Source: CALMFG01 sp963666035
GTDB lineage: Bacteria > Bacillota > Clostridia > Christensenellales > CALMFG01
Assembly: GCA_963666035.2 (NCBI GenBank)
Contig: CAXXJI010000007.1
Location: 248,001-312,000 of the forward strand
Direction: 5' to 3'
DNA length: 64,000 nt
Part shown: positions 21,619 through 29,167 of the stretch, piece by piece
How the letters are laid out: the number at the start of each line of letters is the position of its first letter
Numbering within the stretch: position 1 is the stretch's first letter
The notes under the pieces: model-generated
Database searches by the model: none
The model's input: the letters and a program-made list of their open reading frames with translations, nothing else
Told to the model about the DNA's origin: nothing
Position numbers and translations under genes: made by a program

Positions 21619-22907
21619 ATACAGCAATTATCTTAACATTGGTTGTTTTTCTTGTACTGATGTTTCTTAAGGTTCCGGTGTTTGCTTCGGTCATGTCCGG
21701 AACATGTGTTTACTTAATGTTAACGCCTTCGGTTAACGGGATTGTGGTGGTGCAGAAGGTGGTAGCAGGTATGAGCAGCATTCCACTCCTAGCCATCACG
21801 TTCTTTGTTGCAGCTGGTGTTCTAATGAATCAATCCGGTGTAACAAAACGTATAATGAACTTTTGCGTGGCAATCACTGGCAGAATGATTGGCGGTCTCG
21901 CGCAGGTTAATGTTCTATTATCCACGTTGATGGGCGGGCTTTCGGGTTCAAACCTTGCTGATGCGGCGATGGAAGCCAAATTACTTGTTCCGGAAATGGA
22001 AGAACGAGGATACTCAAAGGAGTTTTCTTCTGTGGTCACCGCCGTTTCTGCAATGATTACGCCATTGATTCCACCGGGGATTGGAATGATTGTATATGGC
22101 TCGCTTGCAAACGCATCAATTGGTAAACTTTTTATTGCGGGTATTGGCATCGGTCTTCTGCTGATGATCGCCATGATGATCTTGAACTACTTTGTTTCCA
22201 AAAAGCGCGGATATAAACCCATAAGAGAAAGCAAAGTGACGCCGAAGGAATTTTGGCAAGCGCTTAAGCAAGCAGCATTACCGCTGTGTTTACCGATTAT
22301 CATCATCGGCAGCATTCGTATAGGCATCGTCACTCCAACCGAAGCTGGCGCAGTAGCGGTAATTTTCACTCTTATATTAGGGTTCGTTTACCGCGAACTG
22401 AATATCAAGAAAATCGTTACTGCGCTGAAAGAAACCCTCATCACAACTTCGGGCATTATGCTGATTATCGGTGCGGTATCTTCCATAGCTTGGGCGTTTA
22501 CAAAAGAGCAGATTCCACAGGCGATTCTACATGCGATTGTTACAGCTATTGACAGCAAATTTGTATTCCTACTATTGGTTAACCTGTTCTTGCTTTTAGT
22601 TGGCATGTTTGTTGAGGGCAATGCAGCGGCGGTTATGCTAATCCCAATCCTGGCGCCGATTGCCATAGTATATGACATCAGCCTCATCCAATTCGGTATG
22701 ATTTGGGTGTTCAATATGTCGATAGGTAACATTACGCCGCCTATGGGGACACTGATTTACGTAACCTGCGGGGTCACAAAGTGTTCTGTAAAAGGGTTCT
22801 TGAAAGAATCGGTACCATACTTGATTATGCTTATCGTCTGTCTGGCTTTAATCACATACATTCCGGGCATCTCGCTGGGGCTTGTTAATCTGATTTGGCC
22901 ATCATAA
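21615..22907 (+). CDS. dctM: TRAP transporter large permease DctM
   Basis: A 430-residue protein with about 12 membrane segments. Family motifs: LMGGLSGSNLADAAMEAKLLVPEM, TPLIPPGIGMIVYG, TPTEAGAVAVIFTLILGF and SIGNITPPMGTLIYV. It completes the DctPQM importer, driven by an ion gradient. Confidence 0.9.
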   Translation: MNTAIILTLVVFLVLMFLKVPVFASVMSGTCVYLMLTPSVNGIVVVQKVVAGMSSIPLLAITFFVAAGVLMNQSGVTKRIMNFCVAITGRMIGGLAQVNVLLSTLMGGLSGSNLADAAMEAKLLVPEMEERGYSKEFSSVVTAVSAMITPLIPPGIGMIVYGSLANASIGKLFIAGIGIGLLLMIAMMILNYFVSKKRGYKPIRESKVTPKEFWQALKQAALPLCLPIIIIGSIRIGIVTPTEAGAVAVIFTLILGFVYRELNIKKIVTALKETLITTSGIMLIIGAVSSIAWAFTKEQIPQAILHAIVTAIDSKFVFLLLVNLFLLLVGMFVEGNAAAVMLIPILAPIAIVYDISLIQFGMIWVFNMSIGNITPPMGTLIYVTCGVTKCSVKGFLKESVPYLIMLIVCLALITYIPGISLGLVNLIWPS

Positions 22908-22975
22908 AAAACAATGGATTAATAACAACGCAGACTGAAGAGAAGACTACTTTAGGAAGGGGAAGAAAAGACAAC

Positions 22976-23635
22976 ATGAACACAGCAGAATATATAGAAA
23001 AATACAGTGTAATTTGTATTTGCCGAAAGCTGTACGGCGATGAACTGCTAAATCTGGCAAAAGCGCTGTCGAATGGCGGCGTAAAATTGATAGAAGTCAC
23101 GTTTGATCAGAGCGATCCGGACGGCGCATCTAAAACTGCAGAAGCCATTGCCGCACTAAGAGAAGCGTTTGAAGGCACCATGAAAATCGGCGCGGGTACC
23201 GTTTTAACTAAACAGCAGGTGGATATCGCAAAATCCGCAGGCGCGGAGTATATTATTTCACCCAACACGGACGCCGAGGTGATTCGCTACACAAAGGAGA
23301 ATGGGCTGGTATCTATACCCGGAGCAATGACGCCGACCGAAATACTGACCGCACATCACAGCGGCGCGGATTTTATAAAACTGTTTCCAGCAACCTGGCT
23401 TGGATTTCCTTACATCAAGGATATCATTGCACCGCTGTCCCATGTCAGCTTAATCGCGACCGGCGGTGTTAATGAAGAGAACTTAAAGGATTACTATAAC
23501 TTGGGGTTCAGCGGCGCTGGCATCAGCAGCCGACTTTCGAACAGTAAGCTCATTCAAGAGGGCAATTTTTCGGAAATAACCGAACGGTCAAAGAACTTTA
23601 TGACGATTGTGAACAGTCGTACAAATGTAGGGTGA
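22976..23635 (+). CDS. eda: 2-keto-3-deoxy-6-phosphogluconate (KDPG) aldolase
   Basis: A 219-residue protein; ATG 22976 is chosen because GGAAGGGGAAG lies just before it, although the frame is open further upstream. Class I aldolase signatures: GGVKLIEVTFD with the catalytic Glu, IGAGTVLT, GAEYIISPNTD, and GADFIKLFPA with the Schiff-base Lys. It splits KDPG into pyruvate and glyceraldehyde-3-phosphate, the last step of the pathway encoded here. Confidence 0.85.
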   Translation: MNTAEYIEKYSVICICRKLYGDELLNLAKALSNGGVKLIEVTFDQSDPDGASKTAEAIAALREAFEGTMKIGAGTVLTKQQVDIAKSAGAEYIISPNTDAEVIRYTKENGLVSIPGAMTPTEILTAHHSGADFIKLFPATWLGFPYIKDIIAPLSHVSLIATGGVNEENLKDYYNLGFSGAGISSRLSNSKLIQEGNFSEITERSKNFMTIVNSRTNVG

Positions 23636-23639
23636 ATAG

Positions 23640-24668
23640 ATGGAGAAGAAGAAATTTGTAGGATTTGGGGAAATACTTTTACGGTTATCCACCGAAGGGT
23701 ACTTAAGATTTGCGCAAGCCGAAAAGTTTAACCTGAATTACACCGGCGCAGAAGGCAACATGGCGATTGCACTTTCCTATATGGGAATGCAGGCGGAACT
23801 GGTTACTAAACTTCCGGACAATGAGATTGGGTATTGTGCAAAGAGAACGCTGGATAAATTCGGCGTAAAGACAGACCATATCGCTTGGGGCGGCGACCGG
23901 ATTGGCGTTTACTATTTGGAAAAAGGCGCGTCTCAAAGACCATCAAAAGTGATTTATGACAGAAAGCACACGGCAATTTCCGAAGCGACCACAGAAGACT
24001 TTAACTGGGATGGCATTTTTGAAGATGCGGGATGGTTTCATTTTACCGGCATTACCGTTGCGTTGAGCCCGAGTTTAAGAGAAATCTGCTACCAGGCTTG
24101 TGTTGCGGCCAAAAAGCACGGTGTGAAGGTCAGCTGCGATTTGAATTACCGAAAATCGCTATGGACGGAAGCCGAAGCGCAGGAAGTGATGAAGCCCTTA
24201 ATGAAACATGTGGATGTTTTGATTGCAAATGAAGAAGATGCAGATAAGTCTTTGGGTGTTAAAGCACCGGACACGAACGTTACAGCAGGGGTATTGAGCA
24301 TAGAAGGGTATAAACAGCTGGCAAAGCAGCTGGTGGCCGAATACGGTTTTGAAATGGTGGCCATTACGCTACGCGAATCAATATCCGCCTCGGTGAATAA
24401 CTGGTCTGCCCTTTTGTTTAAAGACGGCAAAGCCTATCACTCGAAAAAATACACCATGCAGATTGTGGATCGTGTGGGCGGCGGAGACTCGTTTGCGTCA
24501 GGCTTAATCTATGCGTATTTAAACGATTATGATGAGCAGAAAATGATTGAATACGCGGCGGGTGCGTCCTGCTTAAAACACTCTATCGAGCAGGATTTCA
24601 ACCTCTCTACGGCGGACGAAGTCTTAAGCCTTATCGGCGGCGACAGTTCGGGCCGGGTAGTTCGATAA
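23640..24668 (+). CDS. kdgK: 2-keto-3-deoxygluconate (KDG) kinase, PfkB family
   Basis: A 342-residue PfkB-family sugar kinase: YTGAEGNMAIALSYMG near the N-terminus, VSCDLNYRKSLW in the middle, and DRVGGGDSFASGLIYAY with the catalytic Asp near residue 282. It makes KDPG for the neighbouring aldolase. It starts 4 bp after the aldolase stop. Confidence 0.85.
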   Translation: MEKKKFVGFGEILLRLSTEGYLRFAQAEKFNLNYTGAEGNMAIALSYMGMQAELVTKLPDNEIGYCAKRTLDKFGVKTDHIAWGGDRIGVYYLEKGASQRPSKVIYDRKHTAISEATTEDFNWDGIFEDAGWFHFTGITVALSPSLREICYQACVAAKKHGVKVSCDLNYRKSLWTEAEAQEVMKPLMKHVDVLIANEEDADKSLGVKAPDTNVTAGVLSIEGYKQLAKQLVAEYGFEMVAITLRESISASVNNWSALLFKDGKAYHSKKYTMQIVDRVGGGDSFASGLIYAYLNDYDEQKMIEYAAGASCLKHSIEQDFNLSTADEVLSLIGGDSSGRVVR

Positions 24669-24683
24669 GAATAGGGGATACTT

Positions 24684-24950
24684 ATGAAACGCGGTTTATT
24701 GATTGATAAGAATGACAATGTGGGGATTGTCGTTGAAGCGGTTGCCAAAGGCGATGAGATAAGCATTGAAGGTAAAGTCTTAACGGCACTGGAAGATATC
24801 CGGCCTCCCCACAAAATTGCGCTGATTGATTTTAATGTGGGCGATGATGTCATCAAGTATGGGGTTGTTATGGGCTACGCAACCCAAGCGATTAAAGCCG
24901 GACAGCATGTCCATGTGCACAATGTCGACTCCGAAAAGATGATGAAATGA
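24684..24950 (+). CDS. UxaA-type dehydratase small subunit (SAF domain)
   Basis: An 88-residue SAF-domain protein: DKNDNVGIVVEAVAKGDEI, PPHKIALIDFNVGDDVIKYG and AGQHVHVHNVDS. This is the small subunit of split altronate dehydratase-type enzymes. Its stop overlaps the start of the large subunit by 4 bp (ATGA), as is normal for obligate partners. Altronate dehydratase is the best guess because the operon makes KDPG from KDG; a sulfolactate lyase (SuyA type) has the same architecture but would not fit the operon. Confidence 0.75.
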   Translation: MKRGLLIDKNDNVGIVVEAVAKGDEISIEGKVLTALEDIRPPHKIALIDFNVGDDVIKYGVVMGYATQAIKAGQHVHVHNVDSEKMMK

Positions 24951-26137
24951 AGGGAAAAGAAATGACAACTTTTCAAGGATATATACGGCCAAACGGACGC
25001 GTGGGGATTCGGAACCATGTTATGGTCATAGCAAACTGCAGCTGCGCAAACGGCATTGTGAACAATATTGCGGCACAGGTGCCGGGTGCGATTCCGATGA
25101 TTCATACATCGGGGTGCTCAATACCCGGCGAGTTTGAGCGCTGGCGGCGAATACTGATTGGTGTTTGCACAAACCCAAATATTTACGGCGTAATACTCGT
25201 GGGCGTAGGTTGCGAGACCGACGATGCGAGGGTGATAGGGAATGAAATACATAAGATAAGTCAGATGCCCGTTTTTGCACAGGTTGTACAGGACGACGGA
25301 GGCGGTACGGCTGTTATCGAACGCTGTGTTAAAAAAGCCAATGAATTGTTGAAAGAAGCAGCCCTTTGCCGAAGAGAAGAAGCGCCGATAAGCAAGCTGG
25401 TGTTTGGTACAGAGTGCGGCGGTTCGGATGCTTTGTCAGGGATTACAGCCAACCCCACCATGGGATATGTCTCTGACTGGGTGGTTGAAAACGGTGGTAC
25501 GGTCATCTTGTCCGAGATTGCGGAGATGATTGGGACTGAGAATATCTTAGCGGCACGTGCAAAAAACGCCGACGTCGGAAAAAGAATTCGCAAACTGATC
25601 GAAGATGAAGAATTGGAAGTGCGAAAATACCTAGGACCCGAGGCTTCCCGGATTATCGCGCGTGGGAATATGGAAGGCGGGATAACTACAATCCAGGAAA
25701 AGGCGCTGGGGTGTATCAAAAAAGGCGGGACATCTACCATCATGGATGTGCTGCAATACGCCGAACCTGTAAGTGACAGAAAAGGGCTGCTGATTATGCA
25801 TGGACCGGGATATGATCCGGTCTCGCTGACGGGTATATTTGCTTCGGGCGCGCAAGTTATTATGTTTTCAACAGGCCGAGGTAATCCACTGGGTTACCCA
25901 GTGGCACCGTGTATAAAAATCTCCTCAAACACCGAGACTTATCTTCGGCTAGGGGGCGCAGGAGGGGATATCGATATCAACGCAGGCGCGATAATTACCG
26001 AAGGCAAGACACTGGAAGACATGGGTAAGGAGAGCATCGACTATCTATTGAAAATATGCAATGGTCAGTTGAGTGTTCCCGAAAAGAAAAACTATGGCGG
26101 AGCGATGTGCGTTTTTTCCGCTTCAACACCCCTGTAG
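24947..26137 (+). CDS. uxaA: UxaA-type dehydratase large subunit (altronate dehydratase-like)
   Basis: A 396-residue protein: YIRPNGRVGIRNHVMV, conserved Cys in ANCSCANGIV, HTSGCSIPG and VGVGCETDDA, FGTECGGSDALSGITANP, and STGRGNPLGYPVAPCIKISSN. These are hallmarks of the UxaA/GarD dehydratases, which use iron. With the SAF subunit it would turn altronate (or a related aldonate) into KDG. No uxaB/uxaC genes are in the window, so the exact substrate is open. Confidence 0.8.
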   Translation: MKGKEMTTFQGYIRPNGRVGIRNHVMVIANCSCANGIVNNIAAQVPGAIPMIHTSGCSIPGEFERWRRILIGVCTNPNIYGVILVGVGCETDDARVIGNEIHKISQMPVFAQVVQDDGGGTAVIERCVKKANELLKEAALCRREEAPISKLVFGTECGGSDALSGITANPTMGYVSDWVVENGGTVILSEIAEMIGTENILAARAKNADVGKRIRKLIEDEELEVRKYLGPEASRIIARGNMEGGITTIQEKALGCIKKGGTSTIMDVLQYAEPVSDRKGLLIMHGPGYDPVSLTGIFASGAQVIMFSTGRGNPLGYPVAPCIKISSNTETYLRLGGAGGDIDINAGAIITEGKTLEDMGKESIDYLLKICNGQLSVPEKKNYGGAMCVFSASTPL

Positions 26138-26177
26138 TATGCAGAACAGAACGAAATATTAAAACATTACTTCAGGG

Positions 26178-26342
26178 AATGTATCGAAAATCCGAACAAG
26201 ATTATAAGAGAATTAAATTGACTGCAGTAATGACTGCAGTAGGGATAAACCTAGAAGGACTTAGATCAACTTAGAGGGACTTTCTAGGCACGAAAAAGGG
26301 CTTAGAAGGACTTAGATAAACCTATATGGGCATAGCTCGTGG
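26178..26342 (+). repeat. Integration-site repeat type A, copy 2
   Basis: Close match to 259-420: TATCGAAAATCCG, ACTGCAGTA twice at 12-bp period (about 26221 and 26233), AGAAGGACTTAG units, then the tRNA fragment. Confidence 0.7.
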
Positions 26343-26403
26343 AATTGGAAATCGTGTTTACGTGATGAGCGTAACGAGGGTTCAAATCCCTTCCTCTCTG
26401 CCA
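26343..26403 (+). repeat. tRNA-Ser(GGA)-like 3' fragment, copy 3 (att-like)
   Basis: Identical by eye to copy 2 over 61 bp, ending CCA. It closes the uronate region. Confidence 0.75.
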
Positions 26404-26406
26404 TAT

Positions 26407-26436
26407 GAGTGAGGTGCTCGCACCACCCCACTCTTT
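26407..26436 (+). terminator. Terminator after tRNA fragment, copy 3
   Basis: GAGTG/CACTC closing a GGTGC/GCACC inner stem, followed by TTTT. Confidence 0.6.
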
Positions 26437-26461
26437 TGTTTTGGCAGAATCCCTACAGCCT

Positions 26462-26849
26462 TTAAGCTGCTTGCTTCTTTGATTTTCCGATGAAATTGTA
26501 GTAGAGGTCTATATCCTGCTGTTTGATGCCATACTTGATGTAACGCTAGGACACCACGATCTTGTCGATTAGCGCGACCAAACTTTCCCTGGCCAGCTTT
26601 TCCAAGTAGATGTATGACTTGAATTTATCCAGCATCTCGTCTGCTGTCTGGCTAGCTTCACGTGTCTGGATCAAGGATTTGTTTAGGCGGCCGATCTCCT
26701 GCTCCAACTCATTCCGGCGTTGCTCCTGCTCACGGATCATCTCGTTGAAAGTGCCGTCGGTGGTGACGCAATCCAGCATATTCTCCATCAACAGCTCGCA
26801 CTTTTGCTTCACCTTGTAGAGTTCCTGCTTGGCATGCCCTTTGGGTACA
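26462..26849 (-). pseudogene. Large serine recombinase, C-terminal remnant
   Basis: Read on the minus strand, the frame gives KGHAKQELYKVKQKCELL, a long coiled coil (NELEQEIGRLNKSLIQTREA), LIDKIVVS, an in-frame TAG (26546-26548), then RYIKYGIKQQDIDLYYNFIG and a final TAA. This is the C-terminal coiled-coil end of phage/transposon large serine recombinases. The catalytic and zinc-ribbon parts are gone. It lies 60 bp from an att-like fragment and is a trace of a mobile element that decayed there. Confidence 0.75.
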
Positions 26850-27016
26850 ACTGAATAAACGTAACATGAGAAGAATAATTCTGGGGATCGGGAGATTATC
26901 TATTCCTACTTCTTTGTAAGATATTCTGTTATTATATATGTAAAACATGGTAGAATAGTATCAATTGATGAGCAAACGCGAAACTGCTCAATGTTTACTG
27001 AGCAAGGAGAAACAGA

Positions 27017-27982
27017 ATGATACAGAATCAGTGGTACGCCATATTGCCTTCAAAAGCGGTAAAAAGAAATCAGATTGTTGCAGTAAAAAGACTGAATTTA
27101 GATTTAGCAATATTTCGAAATAGCGATGGCGAACTGGGCTGCGTTGTCGATCAATGTACGCATCGTGGGGCGGCTCTGAGTAAGGGGCAGATCAAAGGCA
27201 ATTGTATTCAGTGCCCATTTCATGGCTTAGAATTTGATGTGTCCGGCCGATGCCGATTGATTCCAGCCAATGGAAAAGCATCGACAGATGATTTAACCCG
27301 ATATAATGTCAAACAATACGCAGTGGAAGAAAAAGCGGGGATTATTTTTATTTGGCTGGGCAACCCTGAAGAGAAAGCAGAAGCAATCCCTTTCTTTTAC
27401 GAAGATATTGATGAAACTTATGTTTATAGCGAAATGGAGGACCATTGGAATTCACACTATTCAAGGTGTATAGAAAACCAGCTGGATGTGGTTCATCTGC
27501 CCTTTGTGCATTACAATACAATCGGCCGCGGGAACAAAACATTAGTCAACGGGCCAAAAGTTGAATTAATACCCGGCGGCGTTATCACCAGCGCCAACAA
27601 TGAAGTGGACTTGGGGCAGCAGCCTAAAAAAGCGGCTGACTGTGTGATTAATCCCACTTATTTAAAGTTTTTGTTTCCGAATATCTGGATGAATCATATT
27701 AGCGGTAAAATAAAAGTCGTGATTTATTTCGCTCCGGTTGATGATGAGAATACGATTCTCTATATTCGTTTTTATAACAAAATCTCTAAGTTGCGAGCAA
27801 TAAACTGCATCATTGCTTTCTTTGGAAAGTTTGGAAATAGAATCATTGAACGACAGGATAAAAGAGTCGTTATTACCCAGAGACCAAAAGCTTCCGAATA
27901 TAAATCTCATGAAAAATTACTTTCCGGCGATGGGCCGATTATTCAGTATCGTAAAACTAGAGAGGAATTAAAAAGTAGATAG
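27017..27982 (+). CDS. Rieske [2Fe-2S] ring-hydroxylating-type oxygenase
   Basis: A 321-residue protein. Residues 5-110 form a Rieske domain with C-T-H-R (QCTHRGAALSKG) and C-P-F-H (QCPFHGLEFD). The C-terminal domain has a mononuclear-iron-like motif ENQLDVVHLPFVH, in which Asp and two His would hold iron. This is the alpha subunit pattern of Rieske non-haem iron oxygenases, single-component or fed by a separate reductase. The iron-sulfur membrane gene(s) just downstream could be the electron donor. The need for O2 is surprising in a clostridial background. Confidence 0.8.
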   Translation: MIQNQWYAILPSKAVKRNQIVAVKRLNLDLAIFRNSDGELGCVVDQCTHRGAALSKGQIKGNCIQCPFHGLEFDVSGRCRLIPANGKASTDDLTRYNVKQYAVEEKAGIIFIWLGNPEEKAEAIPFFYEDIDETYVYSEMEDHWNSHYSRCIENQLDVVHLPFVHYNTIGRGNKTLVNGPKVELIPGGVITSANNEVDLGQQPKKAADCVINPTYLKFLFPNIWMNHISGKIKVVIYFAPVDDENTILYIRFYNKISKLRAINCIIAFFGKFGNRIIERQDKRVVITQRPKASEYKSHEKLLSGDGPIIQYRKTREELKSR

Positions 27983-28080
27983 TAAACATGACTATAGTTC
28001 ATCCTTGATATCAACCAAGAGCCATCCAGATGATCTGGATATACTCAAAAAAAAAGCAAGCATTGATGAAAGAAGAGCAG

Positions 28081-28668
28081 ATGGAAAAAAAGGTTTTAAA
28101 GACAATTCTGTGGATATACATTGTAATGTGCGTTGTAATAGCAGGCTTAAACTATGGCGTTGCACCAAGAGTAGAGCCAAATGTTTCGCAAGTATTTACT
28201 TGGCTCTGGCACTTTTATGAAAACTGGGTAAAGACGCTGTTTATCCTTATTGCTGGGATCCTAACAATTCGTATTACAAAAAAAACTCAATCAACAAAGT
28301 TAAGACAAATAAATGTAATTGGCTTTCTTCTTGCAGCCCTAATTGTTCATGTGGCATTGCCGCTGTTAAGTGGAAATCACGAGTGGTATTTTTTCACCAT
28401 GCCGCTGCCGTGGACAACGACACCGATTCAGTTGCTCGACACAAACTCAGCATTTTATCTAAGCCGCTATCCTATTTGGGGTTCGGCAGGAATCATAAGC
28501 GTACTCATTTTTTATACGATTACAAGTCTATTAGTTTTCGTTGGCACGCTTCTTTTTGGGAGAAGATTGCAATGCTCAATGCTTTGCCTGTTCAATGGTT
28601 TTGCGGCTGAGGTGTTTGATCCAGTAATTCCATTGATCGGAGAAAAGCGAAAACCCAGTAAAAAATAG
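28081..28668 (+). CDS. NapH-like membrane protein, N-terminal part (split by TAG)
   Basis: 195 residues from ATG 28081 (the frame is open from 28030; ATG 28081 has AAGAAGAG ahead). About four membrane segments, with LQCSMLCLFNGFAAEVFDP near the end resembling the CxxxC-P segments of NapH/ferredoxin-type membrane proteins. The frame ends at TAG 28666 and stays open on the far side in the same frame (see 28681). I think the two were one gene. Confidence 0.6.
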   Translation: MEKKVLKTILWIYIVMCVVIAGLNYGVAPRVEPNVSQVFTWLWHFYENWVKTLFILIAGILTIRITKKTQSTKLRQINVIGFLLAALIVHVALPLLSGNHEWYFFTMPLPWTTTPIQLLDTNSAFYLSRYPIWGSAGIISVLIFYTITSLLVFVGTLLFGRRLQCSMLCLFNGFAAEVFDPVIPLIGEKRKPSKK

Positions 28669-28680
28669 TTAAATGCACTT

Positions 28681-29151
28681 GTGTTTGCGCGCTTCGCATT
28701 TCTCGTAGTGGCATTCATGTTTACGCTGTGGTGGATATTATCTGTTCTCGGATATACAAACATATCAGCGAGAGATGTCTTTTCAAAGACAGAAACCTAC
28801 ATATATCTCAGCGGGGAATTGTTAATGGCGATGTTTTTCTGGATAGCATTTATCGGACGTGGGTATTGTTATTACTGTCCATTGGGAACGGTTCTTTCCG
28901 GACTTGCACGATTAGGCGGCCAGCGAATAGATACGACGCTGACAAAATGTATTGGTTGCGGTAAGTGTACAAAAATTTGCCCCATGTCCATTGATGTCAA
29001 GGGTGCGGCTGAAGCAAAAGTACCGCTTAAGTCATATCGATGTGTAGGTTGTGGTCGATGCATTGATGTATGCCCTACAAAAACACTTTGCTATACGACG
29101 GATTTCTTAAATTATGTATCAAGAAAACAAGAGGGATTAAGCAAAGACTAA
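28681..29151 (+). CDS. NapH-like membrane ferredoxin, C-terminal part (two 4Fe-4S motifs)
   Basis: A 156-residue continuation in the same frame, four codons after TAG 28666-28668. One to two membrane segments, a YCYYCPLGTVLSG motif, then two 4Fe-4S sets: CIGCGKCTKICP and CVGCGRCIDVCP. The GTG start has no ribosome site, which supports an ancestral single gene of about 357 codons broken by a stop. It probably moved electrons from the quinone pool or ferredoxin to the Rieske oxygenase upstream; that pairing is inferred from position. Confidence 0.65.
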   Translation: MFARFAFLVVAFMFTLWWILSVLGYTNISARDVFSKTETYIYLSGELLMAMFFWIAFIGRGYCYYCPLGTVLSGLARLGGQRIDTTLTKCIGCGKCTKICPMSIDVKGAAEAKVPLKSYRCVGCGRCIDVCPTKTLCYTTDFLNYVSRKQEGLSKD

Positions 29152-29167
29152 TTATTGTCACTGATGA

